From positions 1 through 64,000 of the forward strand of contig KV919107.1 of NCBI GenBank assembly GCA_002049455.2: DNA of 64,000 bases, given 5' to 3'. The notes below the pieces were generated by a model, which searched no databases, was not told the DNA's origin, and was given only the letters and a program-made list of their open reading frames with translations. The stretch's first letter is position 1. Each line of letters begins with the position of its first letter. The stretch comes from Porphyra umbilicalis. Lineage: Eukaryota > Rhodophyta > Bangiophyceae > Bangiales > Bangiaceae. This document shows, piece by piece, positions 55,758-64,000 of this stretch. The position numbers and the translations under genes were made by a program.

Positions 55758-56428
55758 GTGGGAATAGCTACCCCCACGTGTGGCGATGCGCGAGATGCGC
55801 AGGTGAAAACGGCCGCGGAACCACGCGGCCGTGGCAGCGGCGCGGGCGGCCTCACCGCTGGTGCCGGATCGGACGGCAGCGACGCGCCCAGGCGATGTGA
55901 CCGGGGGGTGGGGGGCCCCGCCAGCCACAGGGCCGTGATCACGTGACGCGCCGCCTGCCGCCTGCAGGCGCCAGCTGGCACGCGCTGGGGTGCGCGCTGA
56001 ACAGCGCAACCCCTGTGGCAGAATGAGCACTGTCGGCCTGGCTCACACGTTATGCGCACGTTTTTTTTTCTCGCAAGCACCGTGACCCTGTCCTGGAGTG
56101 TCTGTGTCTGTTCCTTTGCAGAGTCTTATTTTCTTCTATGCACTGTGAGGCAACCTGTACAACGCAGTCTGTCACTGTTGCATCCGACCCTTTCGTCCCA
56201 ATAGCTCGTTCAAACCGGCCGCCATCCATGTCTGCTCCACCCCCGCGCACCGCCGGAGATTGTCGTTCACGCACGGAGGAGGCAAGGAAACTAAAAAGAC
56301 AAGCGTGTGATGGACCCTACGCACCACCGCACTCACGCACGCAACAAGCGCACTCCGAAACATAGCACACACTCGCGCACATGAGCGGCTGCTCCCCCCT
56401 CCCCCTGCACCCGCGGCAAGCCCCCCCT
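55758..56428. other. No gene recognised
   Basis: Mixed composition; probable 3' side of the following minus-strand gene. Confidence 0.4.
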
Positions 56429-57850
56429 TCACGTTAACCGCGCGAACCGACCATTGCACAGACGGCGGGCCTTGGCCACCCGCCGTCGCGCCACGGGCAA
56501 CGCCACCGCCGACGAGCAGGCGGCCGCGGCAACCGACGGTGGCGTACTGGGCACCACGGCTGTCGGCGCCACGGGCCACGGGGCACCGCCGGCTGTACAC
56601 GGCGGTGGTAGCAGAAACCCGACGGCCTGCGCGCGCCCAGATGGCGGCGGCGGCGGCAATGACAACTGCCGCCACGGTGACGCAAATGCCGCTGCCGTGT
56701 CCGCCACAGGCTTCGGCGGGGGTCGGTAGGGGCGCGCCAAGCCGGCGGCGGCAACGGCAGCGACGGCGCGGCGGGCGAGCTGGAGCGGGACGCCGGTTGG
56801 GTACAGCTGGGTTTCCCACGGCTTGATGGGGGAAGAGGGGAGTGAGCGGGGCGTAGCAGCGGCGATAGGAGTTGCGGCGGCCATATTGGTAGTCGTGGCC
56901 GCGGGGGCGCCAGCGGCCATCCGCTCGACTGCGACCGACGCGATCGCGGCGCCTGCCGCCGCGTCCGAAGTCGCCGCAACGGCGATCCCACGTGCAGCGG
57001 CCGCTGCCGCCGTGCCGGCGGCAGCCGCCGCGTCTGCGGCCGCGGCCGCCACGACCGCGTCGACCGCACTGTCGCCATAGTGACCAACCAAGGGGGCGGC
57101 GTGCGCGCGTCCGTCAAACGCCGTCGTGGAGGCGGCGGCGGCAGCACCGTCATCCTCTTCCGGCACGGTGGGGAGGTCCATGTCCGCCACAGCAGCGTGA
57201 GGGGGCGCGGAGGGCACACCAGAGCCGCGTGCGTTGACACCCGGCGCCCACAGCTCGGTTGGCGGCGAGGGGATGGTCGGCGCGGGGCTCCACGCTCGGG
57301 TTGGGATGCCCACCCTTGCCGTCTTGATCACCCCGCCGTCGGAAGCCGCTGATGGGGCGCCCCACAGGGCACCAGCTAGGCCGTCGATGCTGTACCACGG
57401 CATCTGGGTGGGGCCCCACGGGTGCTCCGCTTCGGACCACGGCAGTGTGGCGGCAGCGTCGGGGCCTCGCGCACATTTGTTCATGCCGCCGCCGCCGTCG
57501 TCCAGGCTGCCGACGGGCGCCCAAGCGGCGCCCGACACCCTGGCGTCGCTCGTCGACCACGAAGGGACGGTTGCGTCCTCCCAGTCGGCCGACACCGCCT
57601 CACAGAGCACCCCTGCATCGACTGTCGACGGCCAAGATGGCACCGTTGGCGTCGTGTCGGGGACCTCCATGAACGCGGACAAGGCGGCGGCCGTCGTTGG
57701 AGACGGGTGTGCCGCTGCCGAGCCGTTGGTCCGGTCCTTCCAAGTGTCGGGAACAGTGAGGCCGCCGCCGCCGCCGCCGCCGCCAATGAGCTCACTCGCG
57801 AAGTCAGAGAGGTCGCCATACGGGCCGGGCATAAATTGCCAATGCGCCAT
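56429..57850 (-). CDS. Ala/Pro-rich protein of unknown function
   Basis: 473 residues from ATG 57850 (context CCCATGG) to TGA. The N-terminus is varied and looks like real protein (MAHWQFMPGPYGDLSDFASEL), with several Trp and acidic residues up to about residue 240. The middle is Ala-rich. The end is basic (RRRVAKARRLCNGRFARLT). Composition suggests a largely disordered nuclear or regulatory protein. The final CNGRFAR recalls the end of plant CCT motifs, but the rest of a CCT domain is missing, so I make no such call. Unlike the neighbouring genes, it needs no frame change. It could still be a chance open frame in GC-rich DNA, though the N-terminal residue variety argues against that. Confidence 0.55.
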   Translation of the reverse strand: MAHWQFMPGPYGDLSDFASELIGGGGGGGGLTVPDTWKDRTNGSAAAHPSPTTAAALSAFMEVPDTTPTVPSWPSTVDAGVLCEAVSADWEDATVPSWSTSDARVSGAAWAPVGSLDDGGGGMNKCARGPDAAATLPWSEAEHPWGPTQMPWYSIDGLAGALWGAPSAASDGGVIKTARVGIPTRAWSPAPTIPSPPTELWAPGVNARGSGVPSAPPHAAVADMDLPTVPEEDDGAAAAASTTAFDGRAHAAPLVGHYGDSAVDAVVAAAAADAAAAAGTAAAAAARGIAVAATSDAAAGAAIASVAVERMAAGAPAATTTNMAAATPIAAATPRSLPSSPIKPWETQLYPTGVPLQLARRAVAAVAAAGLARPYRPPPKPVADTAAAFASPWRQLSLPPPPPSGRAQAVGFLLPPPCTAGGAPWPVAPTAVVPSTPPSVAAAACSSAVALPVARRRVAKARRLCNGRFARLT

Positions 57851-59511
57851 GGGAGTGACGGTCGCCGTCGGCAACGACGGCACTACAGGGGGAGTGGGGG
57901 GGAGGGGGATGATCCGGATACCAAGAGAAGTCGTTGGATCAGACGGACTCGCTTCAGCCGCCGTAGATATCAGCGCGGGGCACCGGGGCGCGCGGCAACG
58001 TTGTGGTCACGGTTGGCACGTGCGGCGGCGCTCGGTGCGTTCATCTGGCGCCGCGTCACGCTCTTGGCCGATGCGTGTGGATTCGGGGGCAGTCGACGCA
58101 TGCGCGAGCGTGCCTGAGAGTGTGGTAGAGGCGCTGCACGCGTGCGTCTGCCCCGCTCCTGCCGGTGGGGCTGGGGACCGCGACTCGGAGACCCACCGCG
58201 CGCATCGATGCAGCAATAAACGCCACCCTTCCTGGTTGGGCCGCTTTCGGGGCCCGGAAAGTGGATCTTCACCCCTCCCAGCCAGCGTCTGCGGCCGCTC
58301 TGACCAGCTGCGCCGCCGTGACGCGCCGCGGCCGCGGCGAACCAATCGAGCGGCGATTGGCACGTGCGGGCAGTGGTGACCCATCGGGCGTCTCCGCGAC
58401 CAGGCTGATGGGTGTGGCAGGTGGCGGCCGCAGTCGAGCGCACAAACAGAGTAGAGTTGGTGAGGGCACATTCATCTGCGGGTCATCGTGTCAGCGCGGT
58501 CTGACCAACCTGTGGCGACAGTGCCAAGAGCACTTCTCTGGTCCAACTTCTATGCTATATTCGCAAATACAGCTGCTCTTGCCTTGCTGGTGGCTGAACC
58601 TCTAGGATGCCCCGGGAATGGCCTTTCAGTATAGAAAACGACATTGCACGACTCGAAATCCGCGCACAGAGGGTCTATGAGCGCATATCCCCTACAATTC
58701 TACAGAGGCGCACTCGAAATGAGCTGTTTCTTGTCGATCTATTGGTCCACGACTTTTAACACAGAAGATGGCAATTGCTGCTCTTCTAGCTATGATGCGT
58801 CGAATTGGCACACTGCATGCTGTATATTGTTCCGATAAAGATGCCGTAGGTCATCAGATGGCCTTCTGGAACACCGATGGACTTAGTGTGACGTCCGGGG
58901 CAGCTCGTCGCTGGCAGCAGCCCCGACGGAACCAGTGCATGTGCCTGCCGGCACGTCTCGACGGCGCTTCGCCTCTCAAACCGCCGGCAGAAGCACAGAA
59001 AGGAGCCCATTGGCTGCACCCGAACGGGTTCCCTAGCTACAAAGCACGTTGATCTTGTGGTTCTGCGCTTTCGACAGGCGCCATGTCGCGAGTCTCCCGC
59101 GAGCGCGTGTTCCTGTGGCCAGCAACTGTAGTGTGTTCATTCCGCAGGCCACAGACTCACATCTCAAAAACATGTATAGTAAGCACTAAGCTTGTACATT
59201 TTGTTCGTTTCGGTAATTGCTTTTTTTCAGCTGTACAGTATGTACCTGGGTCAAGCGACCATGGTTTGGTCAAGCCAGCAACTCTCAATTAGTTTTCCAA
59301 TGTACTCTTAGTGCAACCCAGAAAGCGTAGTTTCTGCTGGACAGAAATAAACTCAGGCTTATTTTCCCGAGGCGTACTTTTTTGAAGTATGATGGTTCGG
59401 GTAGGCGTAGATCCTCAGCTGGGGAAATATCATGCAACTGCGTATGTATGTACCCGGAAAAATTACGCGCGACAACGCTTGAGAAAAGTAGGCTTGAAAA
59501 CCTGGTGTATG
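57851..59511. other. No gene recognised
   Basis: GC-rich up to about 58480, then AT-richer DNA of transposon-like character. No domain or clear terminal repeat found. Confidence 0.4.
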
Positions 59512-59513
59512 TA

Positions 59514-59644
59514 CAGTGCGTTCTCGTTATAAGAGACAGCTGATTCGGCTCAATATGAAGAAAAAGTGGCCCACACGGACTGGAAAGGAAGACTCGCGAC
59601 CCATATTCTTTTGTAAACGATTCTCTTATAACGAGAACGCACTG
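59514..59644. mobile_element. 131-bp pogo-type MITE
   Basis: Perfect 23-bp inverted ends start CAGTGCGTTCTCGTTATAAG and are flanked by TA at 59512-59513 and 59645-59646. The first eight bases are the same as those of the 3.6-kb pogo element at 27728. It has no coding capacity. Confidence 0.85.
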
Positions 59645-59862
59645 TACCTTCTTTAATGCTGTTTTCTGATTTTCGGCAGGCATGAAAAGGGCTACAACAA
59701 TGGCGTCCACTAACATGAAGTGTATGAAAAACGGACGACGATGGTTGGCATACGAATCGCCCGTAGAGGGCGCAATGCCTCGTAGAGGAGGCGGCGAAAA
59801 TTTTGAAGGTGTCTGTGGCGGCGGTGGCGGCGGCGTCTGGCCGCTGGGTGTCACAACGCTGC

Positions 59863-61683
59863 CACAGCGCGTTGATGAAATCTCGTGTCAGGTTCCAAGG
59901 TATCTGCAACAAGGCCGAACCGTATTGCTGCTCGACCCCTTTGCGTTCAGAGAGAGATCGAAAATGAGTACATAACTCCTCTTTGCCCAATCTTTAAGGA
60001 GAAGTTCACATCCTTCGAGACATATGTTGCGAGACTCGCCGCAATGATCCCTCGGAGGTCTCGGGGAAGAAGTGGAGCAAGACCCTGACGGAGGAAAGGA
60101 TGTGACACCGGCCAGCATTGAGGATACATGCCAAAGATGCATTGAAAGACACGGTCGCTTTATTGTTGCTCGGCGCGGGCACGGGTGGCAGAGCAGACAC
60201 GAAATCGATAAGAAAGCCACGGTGTGCTACAGAGTCACGCAGACATGTAGCTAACTGCACACAGCCGCAAACTCTGACAGAGCTACAGGCCACCGGACAA
60301 CAGCAAGCTCACCATGTCAGCGACTCGCGGACACCACGCATGCATGTGCGTATGACACAAGTTACTCGACTTCGATGTCAGCAACACCCATTGGTTTGCA
60401 AAGAAACAGAAGCCAAGAAAGAGGAAGCCATCGCACATATGCATGGTAAGGATACATGGGGGACGGGCGAGCGAACACGAAAAAGAAGTACGTGGTCAGT
60501 TCATCCAACCCATCCACCACCCACCCACCGCGCGCGTCACACTATCCACACTGCGCCAGTGTGGATCCCCACCCAATCGCCACCACCACTAGTCCAGCGA
60601 CTGCAAACGTCGTCCGGCCCGTCGTAGAGTGACTCCCCCCCGCCCCCGTGCGAGCTGGAGAGAATGCGTGGGATGGAGGGATGCAGATAAGAATACGACA
60701 GGAACGAGGGCGGTCGGCAGGAGGGTGGGCGGGGCGATCGAACAGAGGGTGGCCGGGGCTTCCGGCCAGGAGGGTGGGTGGGGCGGTCGACCAGAGGGTG
60801 GGCGGGGCGGTCCGCCAGGAGGGTGGGCCGAGCGGTCGGCCAGGAGAGCGAGCGGGGATGTTGGCAGCACTTGTGCACTTGGGCGGCAGCCAGGAGCGGG
60901 GCTGGGGGCAGCATGGCTGTCACCTGCACACATGCCGAGGGCGCGCATTGGCGCCGCCCAGCACTTCGAATTATTTTTAATCGCCCCGCTATCCCCAAGC
61001 ACAAGGCTTGACGTTTTCCAGCCCGCTGGTTGGCTGCCCGGTTGACCGGGGGCGCATCCTGGGTCCCCATTGGTAGCAGACTATCATGCCAACAGGTACT
61101 GAACAAAGTCTGGCTGACACAAGCTACGACGGTGAGGCGTCCGAGCAGAGGTCTCCATGTGCCCGCAAGAATGCATACTGTGTACGCCAAGTCTGCCTTG
61201 AACTGGGTGTGAAGGGTGCCGTTTGATCGCGCAAGGAGGACCTGCCCCATGACCCTGCCAGAGCTCTGCACGGCAATGCCAGCAGCCGTCCCACTCTAGC
61301 GACACCGTTTGCGCCCCCATCCTCCCCGACCCCCTCGGCATGTATGTGCAGCCCCCCTCGCCCCCCCCCCCCTGCCAGCAGGAGAAAGGAGTGGGAGAGG
61401 ACAGGAAAGGAGGCAAGCACAAGTGTCCGTGGTTGGGCGGTGCCCGCAGCTATTGGGAGTAGACGAGTACGCACATGGGTAGGGGTGACCAGGTGGGTGG
61501 GGTAAGAAGGTCTCTGGGGGTGTCAGAAAGCCTTCTCAGACAGAGCCTTTTAGAGATCGACACAGCGACATTTGCGAGGATGGTGTCACGAGGTTTGCTG
61601 CATGGAAAAACATTTCTCTCACGACCTCTCACGGTTCGCATATATTTTAAGTTCTCCGTGACCCAATTTGACAACGTGCTGTG
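59863..61683 (-). mobile_element. 1,821-bp non-autonomous element, copy C (inverted)
   Basis: The reverse complement matches copies A and B with a handful of differences, including one lost base in a G run near 60682 and changes near 60914 and 60975. Flanked directly by GC (59861-59862 and 61684-61685). Confidence 0.92.
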
Positions 61684-62464
61684 GCAATGGCGCTCTTCTT
61701 CTGCCGCAAGTTTGGGGTTCGAGTTGCTGCGACTCGAGTCGTTCTGCCATTGCCACGACAGTGCTGGTGGGGGTGGCAGCCTCTATGGGGTCGAGCCTGA
61801 GACACGGGGCGGCAGGGGGGGTGGGAATGGGCTGGGAAAACCGGGCCGCAACCGGCGCCTGGGCGGTGGCCGGCCGACGACGGTTGGTGGTGGGCGCGAT
61901 GGACGCTGGGTCAGCGGTGACGACCGCCGCTGCGGGCACGTCGGCGGTGCGGCCGCCCTTTGGCCCGCCGGCGCCGTTATTGGCGCGCCCTCTGCCCATC
62001 ACAGCCCAGGCATAGATAAGGGTGTTGGCTACAACAAAGAAGCGTGGCAGGTGCTTCTCAGTGAGTTTGTATGGGTGTGGCGCTTGGCCGCACCTGCAGG
62101 CGCCCTAAATTTAGGGTCAGCCACAGCAGCGGTCTGCTGTGACTCGTCAGCCGAGACGTGGAGGCGGCCTCGTGTGTCACCGCCGGCTCTCACACGCGGT
62201 GGCTGTATGCAGCAAGCTCGGGACTCGGAGCGTTTCAGGGAAAGCCCTACGCCGAGCTTGCGGTACCGTTGGTCTCGAGGACACGCCAAAAAGCACATTG
62301 AGGCAGGAGCGCCGACGACATGAGCCCCCCAAACGGAGGAACAAGCGAACAAGCAGCCAAAGAAAATAAATAGAGGAAAACACAGGACAAACAAGACGGG
62401 CATCAATGCACAAGCGAGAAGAATTAACAAAAATGAGAAGCGCTGCCATCCCACCACGCCCGCC
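61684..62464. other. No gene recognised; 3' side of the zinc-finger gene
   Basis: The AT-rich part at 62340-62440 would be the 3' untranslated region of the minus-strand zinc-finger gene. I see no clear poly(A) signal on that strand. Confidence 0.45.
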
Positions 62465-63490
62465 CTAGCTCGACACAAACGGCACCCAGCCGAGCTCCGC
62501 CGCGAGCGACGGGTTGGACTGGGACGCTGCGAGCGTCGACCCCGCCGGCGCCGACAGGCCGAGCGCGTAGCCCGGTCCGCCGCCGAGCCCCCCCCCCCCC
62601 CCCCAGCCCGCCGCCGCCGCCCGGGCCGCCAAACCCAACGCCCGGCGGCTCCCCCCCCGCCATCATGGTTCGCCGGTGGGCGAGCGTCTTGGTGTGCTCC
62701 TGGTAGTTTTGCTTGGTGCCAAACGACACGGAGCAGACGGTGCACATAAAGGGGCGGCGGCGCTCGTGGATGAGCCGCACGTGGCGCTTGAGGTGCTCCT
62801 TCTTGCCCGCCCGCCACCCACACTCCCCACACGCAAACGGCCGCCGCTTCTCGTGCACAATCTCCGAGTGTTTCCGCAGGTCCTTGCGGAAGAAAAAGGC
62901 CGACTCGCACGAGTCGCACGAGTAGCGCCGCTCCTTCTCGTGCACCGACCGAAAGTGTTTGCGGAGGTCCGACTTTGACGAAAAGGCCGAATCGCAGTTG
63001 CTGCACGCCGCCACCTCGCCCTTGGTGCCGGGCGACCCGACGCCGTGCACGACCATCATGTGGTAGTTGAGCTTGGATTTGAGGGGGCAAACGAGCGCGC
63101 AGTGTTTGCACGAAAAGAACTGCCGCCGCGCGCCGTCGCCCGAGAGCACATTGTTGTCCCGCGCGTCGACGAGGGAGCGGTCAATCGCCGCGGCGGTGCT
63201 GTCGGGCAACCCCCCGTGGCTGCTGCCGCCGCCGACGAGGGCGCTCGCCGAGGAGCCGCCGCCGCCGCCGCCGCCGCCGAGGTCCGCCGACAGCGCCGAC
63301 AGGGGGAGGAGCGCCTCCTCGCTGACCCGCGACGCGGGGCTGGCGCACACGTACGAGCCGCCGCCGCCGCCGCCGCCGCCGCCCATGGACAGGGGGAAGA
63401 CACCCATCGGCCCGCCGCCGCCCAGGTGCGTGCCGCCAATGTCCAAAATGTGGGTGGCAGAGTGTCCCCGGTGCACGCCATACACCGACG

Positions 63491-63533
<43 letters not shown>

Positions 63534-63613
63534 GGCATACGGGTGGAGGTGCTGCTGCGCCTGCGCCTGCAATGGCCCGTGGTGGCCATGGACGCCTGCC
63601 CCGTGACCGAGTG

Positions 63614-63666
<53 letters not shown>

Positions 63667-63869
63667 GCCTGGTGGTGCAAGCCACCCGCGCTCGGCAGAA
63701 CCGCCGACAGGCGGGTCGCCCACTCGACGCCGCCGCCGCCGCCGCCGCCCCCATCGGCCAACCGGTGGAGCCCGTGCTTGGGCAGCGCCTGCGAAAACAG
63801 GGGCAGCGACGACATGTGGGCGGCGCGCTGCGCCAAGCCCGGTGTCGCACCCCCCCCCCCCCCCATACC
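62465..63869 (-). CDS. C2H2 zinc-finger protein, five fingers, polyglutamine tracts
   Basis: Probably a DNA-binding transcription regulator. The first in-frame ATG is near 63869; another is at 63815, and the gene could extend upstream out of the window. Two Gln tracts and several Gly runs fill the N-terminal half. Five C2H2 fingers follow in 62690-63125: CKHC...HMMVVH, CSNC...HFRSVH, CDSC...HSEIVH, CGEC...HVRLIH and CTVC...HTKTLAH. The linkers between fingers 2-5 (HEKERRY, HEKRRPF, HERRRPF) are regular, as in tandem DNA-binding arrays. After the fingers a run of 17 C (62588-62604) changes the frame. The frame beyond it reads GYALGLSAPAGSTLAASQ and ends WVPFVSS-TAG at 62465, which looks more like protein than the uninterrupted alternative. 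Confidence 0.87.
63492..63530. repeat. (CTG)13, encodes polyglutamine on the minus strand
   Basis: Thirteen pure CTG units inside the zinc-finger gene, read as CAG (Gln). Confidence 0.95.
63615..63665. repeat. (CTG)17, encodes polyglutamine on the minus strand
   Basis: Seventeen pure CTG units, read as CAG (Gln) in the zinc-finger gene. Pure repeats of this length are usually polymorphic. Confidence 0.95.
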
Positions 63870-64000
63870 CGCCACCACAGCCAAACGCCGCCGCGGCGGC
63901 GCCGCCTGGGCGGCACGCGGCCGACGGTGCAAACCCCCCCCCCCCCCCCCCCACCTCGGGCGTCGTTGGCGACAACACCTCTGCCGACAGGCTCCCCATC

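Noticed and set aside
56429..56490. CCT domain at the end of the Ala/Pro-rich protein
   Set aside because: Only the last few residues (NGRFAR) resemble it; the rest of the motif is absent.

Overview
The window reads as nuclear DNA of a GC-rich eukaryote. Two host genes are split by clean GT-AG introns of about 0.3 kb. Coding regions have G or C at most third codon positions and are full of Ala, Gly and Pro runs. One promoter has a good TATA box, and there is a Copia retrotransposon plus several families of eukaryotic DNA transposons. My best guess is a simple alga, most likely a bangiophyte red alga of the Porphyra/Pyropia type. That is inference from GC content, few short introns, a tyrosinase gene and the repeat load; nothing in the sequence proves it.

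Seven host-type genes can be supported. They are a PHO80/P-type cyclin (about 7.8-9.3 kb, minus), a small secreted His/Asp- and Cys/Lys-rich protein (38.5-39.0 kb, plus), an MFS transporter with one intron (41.7-43.6 kb, plus), a xanthine phosphoribosyltransferase-like enzyme with a long N-terminal extension (44.9-46.8 kb, minus), a tyrosinase with one intron (49.7-52.3 kb, minus), an Ala/Pro-rich protein of unknown function (56.4-57.9 kb, minus) and a five-finger C2H2 protein with polyglutamine tracts (62.5-63.9 kb, minus). They share no obvious pathway and do not form an operon. In the transporter, phosphoribosyltransferase and zinc-finger genes the reading frame changes at long G or C homopolymers; the cyclin frame also changes in a G/C-rich stretch with shorter runs.

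Most of the rest is mobile DNA. The window starts inside a Copia Gag-Pol frame on the minus strand. A hAT transposase remnant lies at 19.0-21.0 kb. Two pogo/Tigger transposases lie at 23.7-25.4 kb (minus) and 28.1-30.1 kb (plus). The second sits in a 3.6-kb element with perfect terminal inverted repeats and TA target duplications. All three DNA-transposon genes carry an in-frame TAG. Short non-autonomous elements include Harbinger-like MITEs (16.2-16.7 and 31.7-32.4 kb), a TA-flanked MITE (16.8-17.4 kb), a pogo-related 131-bp MITE (59.5 kb), a long foldback (5.9-6.3 kb) and an element with clusters of a CTGTTCGG motif (36.3-37.6 kb).

The most striking item is a 1.82-kb element present three times (10.75-12.57, 53.94-55.76 and, inverted, 59.86-61.68 kb). 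The copies differ by only a few bases. They have CACAG...CTGTG ends and 2-bp target duplications, a TATA-like box at one end and AATAAA near the other, and no recognisable transposase. Long stretches between these features are extremely GC-rich, with open frames on both strands that I do not regard as genes.
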